From positions 62,001 through 126,000 of the forward strand of contig NZ_JAGWDK010000004.1 of assembly GCF_018398875.1 (NCBI RefSeq): a stretch of DNA of 64,000 bases, written 5' to 3'. The DNA is from Bradyrhizobium sp. sGM-13. Lineage in GTDB: Bacteria > Pseudomonadota > Alphaproteobacteria > Rhizobiales > Xanthobacteraceae. Positions within the stretch are counted from its first letter, which is position 1, and each line of letters begins with the position of its first letter. Position numbers and translations under genes: made by a program. This document shows positions 37,251 to 45,513 of this stretch, one piece after another. The notes beneath the pieces are model-generated. The model saw only the letters and a list, made by a program, of their open reading frames with translations. It was not told the DNA's origin and searched no databases.

Positions 37251-38420
37251 ATGACAGCCAGCATCGTCGGATGGGCGCACACGCCATTCGGCAAGTTCGA
37301 CGCGGAAACCGTCGAGAGCCTCGTGGTCAAGGTTGCGACCGATGCGCTTGCCGACGCCGGCATCTCGGCCGAAGACGTCGACGAGATCGTGCTCGGCCAT
37401 TTCAATGCCGGCTTCTCGCCGCAGGATTTTACCGCCTCGCTGGTGCTGCAAGCCGACCCGAAACTGCGCTTCAAGCCGGCTACGCGGGTCGAAAATGCCT
37501 GCGCCACCGGCTCGGCGGCGGTTCACCAGGGTATCCGGGCGATCGCCTCGGGCGCCGCGAGGATCGTGCTGGTGGTCGGCGTCGAGCAAATGACGCGAAC
37601 GCCCTCGGCCGATATCGGACGCTACCTCCTGAAGGCGTCCTATCTGCCCGAGGATGGCGATACCGTCGGCGGCTTTGCCGGCGTGTTCGGCAAGATCGCG
37701 CAAAGCTATTTCCAGAAATACGGCGACCAGTCGGACGCGCTGGCGATGATCGCGGCCAAGAACCACAAGAACGGTGTCGCCAACCCCTATGCGCAGATGC
37801 GCAAGGATTTTGGCTTCGAGTTCTGCCGCGCCGAGAGCGAGAAGAATCCCTATGTCGCCGGCCCCCTGAAGCGCACCGACTGCTCGCTGGTGTCGGACGG
37901 CGCGGCAGCGCTGGTGCTGACGGATTCAGAAACCGCCAAGACGATGGGCAAGGCGGTGAATTTCCGTGCAACCGCGCATGCGCAGGATTTCCTGCCGATG
38001 TCCAAACGCGACATCCTGCAGTTCGAAGGCTGCACGGCGGCTTGGCAGCGCGCGCTGGCGCAGGCCGGCGTTCAACTCTCGGATCTCTCTTTTGTCGAAA
38101 CCCACGACTGCTTCACCGTCGCCGAACTGATCGAATATGAAGCGATGGGCCTGACGCCGCGTGGGCAGGGCGCCCGCGCCATCAAAGAGGGCTGGACCCA
38201 GAAGGACGGCAAGCTGCCGGTCAATCCGTCCGGCGGCCTGAAAGCCAAGGGCCACCCGATCGGCGCCACCGGCGTCTCCATGCACGTGATGACCGCGATG
38301 CAGCTCGTCGGCCAGGCGCCCGAGGGCATGCAGCTCAATAATCCAAAACTTGCCGGCATCTTCAATATGGGGGGCGCGGCGGTGGCGAACTACGTCTCCG
38401 TGCTGGAGCCCGCGAAGTAA
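37251..38420 (+). CDS. thiolase family acetyl-CoA acetyltransferase
   Basis: Thiolase of the SCP2-like group, 389 residues. The nucleophile C84 (ENACATGSAA), the THDCFTVAEL histidine segment and the GGLKAKGHPIGATG loop are all intact, so Claisen/retro-Claisen activity is expected. GGGAGAACGACC precedes the ATG. It stands between the sugar-acid genes and the CoA-transferase/dehydrogenase cluster and may work with the latter. Confidence 0.88.
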   Translation: MTASIVGWAHTPFGKFDAETVESLVVKVATDALADAGISAEDVDEIVLGHFNAGFSPQDFTASLVLQADPKLRFKPATRVENACATGSAAVHQGIRAIASGAARIVLVVGVEQMTRTPSADIGRYLLKASYLPEDGDTVGGFAGVFGKIAQSYFQKYGDQSDALAMIAAKNHKNGVANPYAQMRKDFGFEFCRAESEKNPYVAGPLKRTDCSLVSDGAAALVLTDSETAKTMGKAVNFRATAHAQDFLPMSKRDILQFEGCTAAWQRALAQAGVQLSDLSFVETHDCFTVAELIEYEAMGLTPRGQGARAIKEGWTQKDGKLPVNPSGGLKAKGHPIGATGVSMHVMTAMQLVGQAPEGMQLNNPKLAGIFNMGGAAVANYVSVLEPAK

Positions 38421-38435
38421 CCGCGAACGTGCTAT

Positions 38436-38559
38436 CGTAGGGTGGGCAAAGGCGCGCTTGCGCCGTGCCCACCATGAGTGCCGAGAGGTGAGACTGGTGG
38501 GCACGCGGAGCCTGTCATCGGGCGCGCATTCGCGACCCGGTGGCTTTGTCCACCCTACA
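38436..38559. repeat. intergenic inverted repeat, GTAGGGTGGGCAAAG family
   Basis: The outer arms are GTAGGGTGGGCAAAG and CTTTGTCCACCCTAC, about 120 bases apart. The interior has smaller arms GGCGCGCTTGCGCCGTGCCC and GGGCACGCGGAGCC. This is a common rhizobial intergenic pattern as I recall. It ends about 20 bases before the start of a small coiled-coil gene. Confidence 0.75.
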
Positions 38560-38578
38560 GTTTTCCGGAGCGTGCATT

Positions 38579-38779
38579 ATGAGCAACGAACGTTCGATGT
38601 CAGAGGCAGAACTGAACAACCGGATCAGGATTCTGGAAGACAACATCCGCCAGTTGATCGAACAGGCTGCCGCGGCCTCCGGCGAACGGAACGAAGCGCG
38701 CATCGCCGACCGGCTCAGTCAGCAAAATGAAGAGCTGGAACGGCTGACCCGGGAACGCGACGCCAGGTCGAAAAAGTAA
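38579..38779 (+). CDS. small coiled-coil protein (66 aa)
   Basis: A 66-residue, highly charged protein that is almost entirely helical. Heptad-like leucine/isoleucine spacing runs through NNRIRILEDNIRQLIEQ and RLSQQNEELERLTRERD, suggesting a coiled-coil dimer. GGAG lies nine bases before the ATG. No known function; it is flanked by two dispersed repeats, so it is probably monocistronic. Confidence 0.6.
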   Translation: MSNERSMSEAELNNRIRILEDNIRQLIEQAAAASGERNEARIADRLSQQNEELERLTRERDARSKK

Positions 38780-38800
38780 CCTCCAACCAGCACTACTTTC

Positions 38801-38923
38801 GTCGTCCCTGCGAGCACAGGGACCCATAACCACAGTGTGAGGCTGGAGGCACGCTGTTAGGGCGAAAGCTTCCCGCAATCACCGCCTACACGGCGTATGG
38901 GTCCCTGCGTTCGCAGGGACGAC
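38801..38923. repeat. dispersed inverted repeat, GTCGTCCCTGCG family, copy 2
   Basis: The element opens with GTCGTCCCTGCGAGCACAGG and closes with TTCGCAGGGACGAC, with ACCCATAACCAC and ACGGCGTATGGGTCCC between. It has the same order as copy 1 and is about 123 bases long. Confidence 0.88.
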
Positions 38924-39030
38924 ATCCATTGTTGGTGTCCCGCGCATACGTCCATACGCCGGGCGCGCTTGATCTTCCCAATCCGCTGCCGTTACTTGGC
39001 CGGAACGACAATTCGGGAGCAGGCTGATCC

Positions 39031-40233
39031 ATGGGACCATTGGAGGGCATCAAGGTCATCGACATGACGACCGTGCTGATGGGGCCCTATGCCACCCAGA
39101 TGCTCGGCGATTACGGCGCTGACGTCATCAAGATTGAATCGCTCGACGGCGACGTGACGCGGCAGATCGGGCCGACCCGTCATCCCGGCATGGGGCCGGT
39201 GTTCCTCAACACCAACCGCAGCAAGCGCTCGATCTGCCTCGATTTGAAGAAGCCGGCGGGGCGTGACGCTGTGCTGCGGCTGATCAAATCCGCCGACGTG
39301 CTGGTTTACAATGTGCGCCCGCAGGCGATGGCGCGGCTGAACCTCGGCTACGACGTGGTCGCGAAAATCAATCCGCGTCTGATCTACGCCGGCGTATTCG
39401 GCTTCGGCCAGGATGGGCCCTATGCAGCAAAACCCGCCTATGACGACCTGATCCAGGGCGCGACTGCACTGCCGGCGCTGATGGCGCAAACGGCAGACGG
39501 CGTGCCGCGCTATGTGCCCAATGCGCTGGTCGACCGTATCGTCGGGGTCACCGCGGTGGGCGCGATTTGCGCCAGTCTCGTCGATCGTATCCGGACCGGG
39601 CGCGGCCAGCGCGTCGATATTCCGATGTTCGAAACCATGGCCGGTTTCGTGATGGGCGACCACATGGGCGGGCTCACCTATGAGCCGCCGCTCGACAAGG
39701 GCGGCTATGCCCGGCACCTGTCGCCGGACCGTCGGCCCTACAAGACCTCCGACGGCTATATCTGCGTCATCGTCTACAACGACAAGCAGTGGCAGAATTT
39801 CTTTGATGCCACCGGGCGCGACGACCTTCGCGTCCATCCGAAATTTGCGACGTTCGCCGGCCGCGCCGCCAATATCGACGCTGTCTATGCCGAGCTGGCG
39901 CGCATCCTCGAGACTAAAACCACCGCCGAATGGTCGGCGATCCTGGAGAAGGCCGACGTGCCGGTCATGCCGATGCATGATCTCGAGAGCCTGCTCGGCG
40001 ATCCCCACATCGTCGCGACCGATTTCTTCCCGGTCGTCTATCATCCGACCGAGGGCCGCATCCGGAACATGAGGCCATCGGCACGATTTTCCGAAACGCC
40101 GGTTGAGACGAAGCGGCTGGCGCCGCGCCTCAGCGAGCACAGCGCCGAAATCCTCAGCGAAGCGGGTTTCTCGGCGGACGAAATTGCCGCTTTGGTGCGC
40201 GATGGTGTCACCAAGGCCGTGCCAAACAGATAG
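39031..40233 (+). CDS. CaiB/BaiF family (class III) CoA-transferase
   Basis: Moves CoA between carboxylic acids; 400 residues, the normal size. The conserved opening LEGIKVIDMTTVLMGPYATQ is present, along with ADVLVYNVRP and the catalytic aspartate in the AYDDLIQG segment. Ten bases separate it from the acyl-CoA dehydrogenase gene. It probably activates the acid that the following enzymes degrade. Confidence 0.9.
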   Translation: MGPLEGIKVIDMTTVLMGPYATQMLGDYGADVIKIESLDGDVTRQIGPTRHPGMGPVFLNTNRSKRSICLDLKKPAGRDAVLRLIKSADVLVYNVRPQAMARLNLGYDVVAKINPRLIYAGVFGFGQDGPYAAKPAYDDLIQGATALPALMAQTADGVPRYVPNALVDRIVGVTAVGAICASLVDRIRTGRGQRVDIPMFETMAGFVMGDHMGGLTYEPPLDKGGYARHLSPDRRPYKTSDGYICVIVYNDKQWQNFFDATGRDDLRVHPKFATFAGRAANIDAVYAELARILETKTTAEWSAILEKADVPVMPMHDLESLLGDPHIVATDFFPVVYHPTEGRIRNMRPSARFSETPVETKRLAPRLSEHSAEILSEAGFSADEIAALVRDGVTKAVPNR

Positions 40234-40242
40234 GACGGACAC

Positions 40243-41409
40243 ATGGATTTCGCGCTATCCGCCAATCAGGAATCGATCCGCGATGCGGTCGGCAAAATCT
40301 GTTCGCGCTTCGACGATGCCTATTGGCTGAAGAAGGACAAGGAAGGCGGCTACCCCGCCGACTTCCACCGCGCGCTGGCGGACGCCGGCTGGCTTGGCAT
40401 CTGTATCCCTGAGGAATATGGCGGGTCGGGGTTAGGCATCACTGACGCTGCAATCATGATGCGGACGATTGCGGAATCCGGGGCCGGCATGTCGGGTGCC
40501 TCTGCCGTGCACATGAACGTGTTCGGGCTCAATCCCGTCGTCGTGTTCGGCACCAAGGAGCAATGTACGCGCATGCTGCCGCCGATTATCGACGGCCGCG
40601 ACAAGTCCTGCTTTGCGGTGACCGAGCCCAACACCGGGCTCAACACCACGCAGTTGAAAACCCGAGCGGGGCGCAAGGGCGACAAATATGTCGTCAACGG
40701 CCAGAAGGTCTGGATTTCCACCGCGCAGGTCGCCAACAAGATCCTGCTGCTGGCGCGCACCACGCCGCTGGAAGAGGTGAAGAACCCGACCCACGGTTTG
40801 AGCCTGTTCTATACGGATTTCGACAAGCAGCGCGTCACCGTGCACGAGATCGAAAAGATGGGCCGCAAGCCCGTCGATTCCAACGAACTGTTCTTCGAGA
40901 ATTTTGAAATTCCGGTCGAGGACCGCCTCGGCGAAGAGGGCCGTGGCTTCGAATACATCCTGCACGGCATGAACCCCGAGCGCATCCTGATCGCGGCGGA
41001 AGCGGTGGGTCTCGGCCAAGTCGCGCTGTCGCGGGCCGCGGCCTATGCGAAGAACCGTATCGTGTTCAATCGTCCGATCGGCATGAACCAGGGCATCCAG
41101 CACCCCTTAGCGAAGAACTGGATGGAACTGGAAGCTGCGTGGCTGATGGTGCTCTCGGCCGGCTGGCAATACGACCAGGGCATGCAGTGCGGTCCGGCCG
41201 CCAACGCCGCGAAATATCTCGCCGCCGAAGCCGGCTTCCACGCCTGCGAGCAGGCGGTGATGACGCACGGCGGTTTCGGCTACGCCAAGGAATATCACGT
41301 CGAACGCTATTTGCGGGAATCCCTGATCCCGCGCATCGCGCCGATCAGCCCGCAGCTCATTCTCAGTTTTATTGCCGAGAAGGTGCTGGGGCTGCCGAAG
41401 TCGTATTGA
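40243..41409 (+). CDS. acyl-CoA dehydrogenase
   Basis: FAD enzyme of 388 residues introducing an alpha-beta double bond into an acyl-CoA. It has MDFALSANQESIRDAV at the start, the FAD contact CFAVTEPNTGLNTT and the C-terminal GGFGYAKEYHVERYLRES. AGGACGGACAC precedes the ATG. It sits in the CoA-transferase/aldolase cluster, so its substrate may be branched or cyclic, but this is not determinable by eye. Confidence 0.9.
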   Translation: MDFALSANQESIRDAVGKICSRFDDAYWLKKDKEGGYPADFHRALADAGWLGICIPEEYGGSGLGITDAAIMMRTIAESGAGMSGASAVHMNVFGLNPVVVFGTKEQCTRMLPPIIDGRDKSCFAVTEPNTGLNTTQLKTRAGRKGDKYVVNGQKVWISTAQVANKILLLARTTPLEEVKNPTHGLSLFYTDFDKQRVTVHEIEKMGRKPVDSNELFFENFEIPVEDRLGEEGRGFEYILHGMNPERILIAAEAVGLGQVALSRAAAYAKNRIVFNRPIGMNQGIQHPLAKNWMELEAAWLMVLSAGWQYDQGMQCGPAANAAKYLAAEAGFHACEQAVMTHGGFGYAKEYHVERYLRESLIPRIAPISPQLILSFIAEKVLGLPKSY

Positions 41410-41457
41410 GGATGGAAGCAAGCGCTCAGATGGTCCGGTGAGGGAAACGGAACAACT

Positions 41458-42594
41458 ATGAGCTTCATCACCGGTGTCGGACTGACCTCCTATGGCAAGC
41501 ACGAAGGTTCGTCCTCGCTCGATCTCATGAGCAAGGCGGCCGAGCTTGCCATCGCCGACGCCGGGCTGAAGCGATCCGAGATCGACGGCGTTCTTTGCGG
41601 CTACTCGACAGTGTCGCCGCACATCATGCTCGCAACCGTGTTCGCCGAGCATTTTGGAATCCAGCCGTCCTACGCACATGCCGTGCAGGTCGGCGGCGCC
41701 ACCGGGCTCGCCATGACGATGCTGGCGCACCATCTGGTCGACGCCGGCGTGGCAAAGCACGTGTTGGTGGTTGGCGGAGAAAACCGTCTCACCGGCCAGA
41801 GCCGCGATGCCTCGATCCAGGCGCTGGCGCAGGTCGGCCACCCCGATTACGAGGTGCCGCTGGGGCCGACCATCCCCGCCTATTACGGCCTCGTCGCCTC
41901 GCGCTACATGCACGAATACGGCGTCACCGAGGAAGATCTCGCCGAGTTCGCGGTTCTGATGCGCGCCCACGCGATGACCCATCCCGGTGCGCAGTTCCAC
42001 GAGCCGATCACGGTCGCGGACGTGATGGCCTCAAAGCCGGTGGCGATGCCGCTGAAGCTGCTGGATTGCTGCCCGGTGTCGGATGGCGGCGCGGCGTTCG
42101 TCGTCAGCCGCGAACGCACCGGCTCGACCGGCATTCGCGTGCGCGGCTGCGCGCAGGCGCATACCCATCAGCACGTCACGGCCATGCCCGCTCTAAGCGA
42201 ACTCGGCGCCGAAATCGCGGTCGCCAAGGCCAAGGCCGCATCCGGTCTCGCGATCTCGGACGTGCGTTACGCCGCGGTCTACGACAGCTTCACCATCACG
42301 CTGGCGATGCTGCTGGAAGATCTCGGCCTTGCCCGGCGCGGCGAGGCGGCCGCGCGCGTGCGGGCAGGGCATTTTGGCCGCAACGGCGCCATGCCACTCA
42401 ACACCCATGGCGGGCTACTGAGCTACGGCCATTGCGGCGTCGGTGGCGCGATGGCGCATCTCGTCGAGACGCATCTGCAGATGACCGGGCGTGCCGGCCC
42501 CCGGCAGGTCCGCGATGCCTCGATCGCGCTGCTGCATGGCGATGGCGGCGTGCTGTCGTCACACGTCAGTATGTTCCTGGAGCGGGTGCGATGA
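41458..42594 (+). CDS. thiolase-like protein lacking the catalytic cysteine (Ltp2/aldolase-like)
   Basis: A 378-residue thiolase-fold protein of the SCP2/lipid-transfer group. The nucleophile position reads VGGATG, with G80 where active thiolases have Cys (compare C84 in the thiolase at 37251). The HDCF histidine is replaced by Y275 (VYDSFT) and the GGLxxKGHP lysine by Y323 (GGLLSYGHCG). Loss of Cys plus two tyrosines at these sites fits the Ltp2-type retro-aldolases of steroid side-chain breakdown, which pair with a DUF35 protein. Such a partner overlaps this gene by four bases. An inactive scaffold is the main alternative. Confidence 0.8.
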   Translation: MSFITGVGLTSYGKHEGSSSLDLMSKAAELAIADAGLKRSEIDGVLCGYSTVSPHIMLATVFAEHFGIQPSYAHAVQVGGATGLAMTMLAHHLVDAGVAKHVLVVGGENRLTGQSRDASIQALAQVGHPDYEVPLGPTIPAYYGLVASRYMHEYGVTEEDLAEFAVLMRAHAMTHPGAQFHEPITVADVMASKPVAMPLKLLDCCPVSDGGAAFVVSRERTGSTGIRVRGCAQAHTHQHVTAMPALSELGAEIAVAKAKAASGLAISDVRYAAVYDSFTITLAMLLEDLGLARRGEAAARVRAGHFGRNGAMPLNTHGGLLSYGHCGVGGAMAHLVETHLQMTGRAGPRQVRDASIALLHGDGGVLSSHVSMFLERVR

Positions 42595-42950
42595 ACGAAA
42601 AACTCGCCGACTGGACCAAGGGCGCTGAGGCCATCGTCTATCAATCCTGCCGCGCTTGCGGGAAGGCGCAGTATTTCCACCGCAGCTTCTGCGCCGCCTG
42701 TGGCGCACCTGATCCGGTCGAGAAGCGCGCCAGCGGGAGAGCGATGGTCTATGCGACCTCGCTGGTCTGCCGCGCCGCGACGCCGGAAACCCGCGCGCAC
42801 GTTCCCCACAATATCGTGCTGGTTGATACGGCCGAGGGCTTTCGCATGATGGCCCATGGCGCCAATGATCTCGCGATCGGCGACGAAGTTACAGCGAGCT
42901 ATCGGCTGTTTGCGGGAAGGCTGGTCCCGTATTTCGAGAAAACGAGGTGA
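42591..42950 (+). CDS. Zn-ribbon/OB-fold (DUF35) partner protein
   Basis: A 119-residue protein with a rubredoxin-like zinc ribbon (C20-x2-C23, C34-x2-C37) followed by an OB fold (about 50-119), the DUF35 family. These proteins bind acyl-CoA and form complexes with thiolase-fold enzymes. The ATG overlaps the stop of the thiolase-like gene (ATGA), strong evidence for a stoichiometric pair. The frame is open far upstream, but only as a shadow of the thiolase-like gene. Confidence 0.88.
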   Translation: MNEKLADWTKGAEAIVYQSCRACGKAQYFHRSFCAACGAPDPVEKRASGRAMVYATSLVCRAATPETRAHVPHNIVLVDTAEGFRMMAHGANDLAIGDEVTASYRLFAGRLVPYFEKTR

Positions 42951-43035
42951 GTGTCAGGCGCAATGCTCACGCAACGAAGCAACCCAGAATTACGCGGAAC
43001 GGGTAAAAAATCTGAGTGCTTCGACGCGTCAACAT

Positions 43036-43137
43036 TCAGTGCCAGTAGAACACAACGCTGGCGATGACGAGCATCGCTGTCACCGCCAGCATCTGCGCAA
43101 GCGCTTCCGAGGCCGCCTTCCTGGTGGCTTCCTTCAT
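43036..43137 (-). CDS. small single-TM protein (33 aa)
   Basis: A very short gene starting MKEATRKAASEALAQ, then a hydrophobic helix MLAVTAMLVIASVVFYW and a final His. GGGAG lies six bases before the ATG at 43137. A positively charged N-terminus and one TM segment are typical of bacterial small membrane proteins. There is no gene on either strand overlapping it. Codon use is normal. The function is unknown and expression is unproven. Confidence 0.5.
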   Translation of the reverse strand: MKEATRKAASEALAQMLAVTAMLVIASVVFYWH

Positions 43138-43473
43138 GCCTAACTCCCTAGACTTGGGCATGAGTCATCCTTGCCCGTGAAGGCCTGATGAGCTCAGTTT
43201 GGTTTACTCGGAACACCCCGCGACGAGTATTCGCTCCTTTGAGTCCCCACTCAGCGAATATCGACAGTCCTGAGAATCGACCAGCATTGAGGCGGCAATT
43301 TGGCTCGCTCGCAGCCGGTTTGTGCACGAGAAAGGGAGTTTTTTGGAGCGTGTTTGACGGCTGGAGCCTAGGTCCAACCTGCTACCGCAACGTTTCGACG
43401 GTTGATCGGCACCCTGCTGCAGTGCATGATCTCTCTGCCAGCAAATCAGAAAATCCAAAGCCCAAGGTGACGA
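43138..43473. other. intergenic region, no convincing gene
   Basis: About 336 bases between the 33-residue gene and the CMD-family gene. Open frames on both strands run through it but are extensions of neighbouring frames with no recognisable content. Promoters of the two divergent genes are presumably here. Confidence 0.4.
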
Positions 43474-44001
43474 ATGGCCCGCATCGAATACAGCGATCCT
43501 GCCAAGCACAACGATCGCACCCGCGAACTGCTCGGCAAAAACCGCAATGCGAACATCTTCCGGATGATGGCGCACTCGCCGAGCTACCTCGAACAATACT
43601 GCCGGCTGGGCGGGGCCATCAGGCACAAGGGCGAACTGGACCCGATCGTGCGCGAACTCGCCATCACCCGCACCGGCATCCTGTGCGAGGCGCCTTACGA
43701 GATCGTCGCCCATAAGCGAATTGGCAAGAACGTCGGCGTGACCGACGAGCAGAACGAGGCGCTGGAAAACTGGGAAGCGGCGACCTGCTTCAACGACGTG
43801 CAGCGCGCCGCGCTCGCCTTCACCGACGAGATCGTCAGGCGTCACAAGCCGACGGACGCAACTTTCAACGCGATTGCCGCCAAGCTGACGCCGGCCGCAT
43901 TGGTCGAACTGCAGCTTTCGGTCGGCTTCTACATCATGACGTCGAAATTTCTGGAAACCTTTGCCATCGACATGCAGCCCGTGACGGAAGTGGTGGGGTG
44001 A
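43474..44001 (+). CDS. carboxymuconolactone decarboxylase/AhpD-like family protein
   Basis: A 175-residue helical protein of the CMD superfamily. It has HKGELDPIVRELAITRTGILCEAPYEIVAHKRIG, in which the AhpD CxxC pair is absent and EAPYE with a following His remains, as in decarboxylase-type members. AAGGTGACG precedes the ATG. Its presence near CoA-ester genes suggests ring-derived substrates, but the family is too broad for a specific call. Confidence 0.85.
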   Translation: MARIEYSDPAKHNDRTRELLGKNRNANIFRMMAHSPSYLEQYCRLGGAIRHKGELDPIVRELAITRTGILCEAPYEIVAHKRIGKNVGVTDEQNEALENWEAATCFNDVQRAALAFTDEIVRRHKPTDATFNAIAAKLTPAALVELQLSVGFYIMTSKFLETFAIDMQPVTEVVG

Positions 44002-44030
44002 GCGGCGGTTGGGTCCGCGAACCGCTGATC

Positions 44031-45287
44031 TCAATTCGCGGGGCCGTATCGCCGTAGCGCCTCCAGCGTCAGCCCCTTGCCGACGGCGCCAAAGATGTCG
44101 CCTTCGACGATGCGTGCTGACGGCACGGCTTGGGTGATCGCCTTATGGACATGGGCGAGTTTTACCGAGCCGCCGGTCAGGAATACGGAGTCGATATCTT
44201 CAGCAGCCAATTCCGCCTGAACGAGGCAGTTCCTGATGCGCGCCGCGATGCGATCGGCCAACTGCCTAGTATGGCTGACAAGGTCGGGGCGGCCGATGTT
44301 GGCGCTGAGACCGGGGGCAACCCACTCCAGCGGAATGTCCGCCCGGTGCTTCTCGGACAGGGCGATCTTGGCATCTTCGATCTCCATTGCCAGCGTATGG
44401 CCGCGCTGCTCGTAGACCACGCGGATCAGCCGGTCGAGAAGTTCCGGCTCGGCCGCCTGCTGCCGCACCTGGCGGATATCGGCCATCACGCGCGGCTCAT
44501 ACATGCGGTTGATGTTCGACCAGGTGGCGAGGTCGTGAAAATAGCTCGACGGCACGTCGAGCCCGGCGCGCTTCATAGCGCTGCGGAATCCGAACAGCGG
44601 CATGACCACGCCGAGACTGAGCTGACGGTCGAAATCGGTGCCTCCGATGCGGACGCCATCATTGGCGAGAATATCGGCTGTACGATCGGACTTGCCGTGG
44701 CGTTCGGGACCCAGCCGCACGATCGAAAAGTCCGACGTGCCGCCGCCGATATCGGCGATCAATGCCAGTTCCTCGGAAGTGATTTGCCGCTCATAGTCCA
44801 GCGCCGCCGCAATCGGTTCGAATTGAAACGTGACCTCCTCGAAACCGATCCCCTGCGCAATCGATCGCAGGGTTTGTTCCGCCTTGCGATCGGCGTCTGG
44901 CGCATTATCGACGAAATGCACGGGACGGCCATGGACGACATGGCGCAATTGGCGGGCTGTGGCCTGTTCCGCGCGACGTTTGATTGCGCCGAGGTAATAG
45001 GCAATCACATCGCGGAAGCTGACCCGCGCTCGGCCCAGCCGGGTGGTTTCCTCGATCAGCGAGGTACCGAGCACCGATTTGAGGCTGCGCATCAGGCGGC
45101 CGGCCGTGCCTTCGACATAGGATTCCATGGCCCTGCGGCCGATCAGAACGCCGCCATCCGCCTCGTAGAAGATCGCGCTGGGAATCGTGCTGTGCGCCGC
45201 CTCCAGCGCCACCAGAACCGGCGCCCGGCCTTCCATGGTGCCGAGCGTCGTGTTCGACGTTCCGAAATCAAGACCGCAGATCGACAT
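44031..45287 (-). CDS. Hsp70 family protein (YegD-like)
   Basis: Actin-fold ATPase of 418 residues comprising only the nucleotide-binding half of Hsp70. Phosphate 1 is LDFGTSNTT, phosphate 2 is ADIGGGTSDFSIV and the adenosine motif is LTGGSVKLAHV; no substrate-binding or lid domain follows. GGAG lies seven bases before the ATG at 45287. This matches YegD/YxxD-type proteins, whose role is unknown. It is divergent from tex. Confidence 0.9.
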   Translation of the reverse strand: MSICGLDFGTSNTTLGTMEGRAPVLVALEAAHSTIPSAIFYEADGGVLIGRRAMESYVEGTAGRLMRSLKSVLGTSLIEETTRLGRARVSFRDVIAYYLGAIKRRAEQATARQLRHVVHGRPVHFVDNAPDADRKAEQTLRSIAQGIGFEEVTFQFEPIAAALDYERQITSEELALIADIGGGTSDFSIVRLGPERHGKSDRTADILANDGVRIGGTDFDRQLSLGVVMPLFGFRSAMKRAGLDVPSSYFHDLATWSNINRMYEPRVMADIRQVRQQAAEPELLDRLIRVVYEQRGHTLAMEIEDAKIALSEKHRADIPLEWVAPGLSANIGRPDLVSHTRQLADRIAARIRNCLVQAELAAEDIDSVFLTGGSVKLAHVHKAITQAVPSARIVEGDIFGAVGKGLTLEALRRYGPAN

Positions 45288-45513
45288 GGGAGCTCCGGGA
45301 GGGAGCGCCCGTTTACACATTACAAGGCCATCAATCCACCCCTATCTCGGCGTGCTTTCCCCTGCGAATCCCGCATGCGCGTTGTTGACCGATGGGCCGA
45401 TCCACAGATCAATTTCTTTCGTGCGGCGGGTTGGCAAATCAATCCGAGATGGTCCATAAGCTGCGTCCCCGCGGCCGGTCGTCCCGCCGCAATCGGCTTT
45501 GGAAAGAGGTCGC

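Noticed and set aside
41595..42950. A 451-codon plus-strand frame ending in the DUF35 protein
   Set aside because: Residues before 42591 are an Arg-rich shadow of the thiolase-like gene; the DUF35 gene starts at its own ATG overlapping the previous stop.
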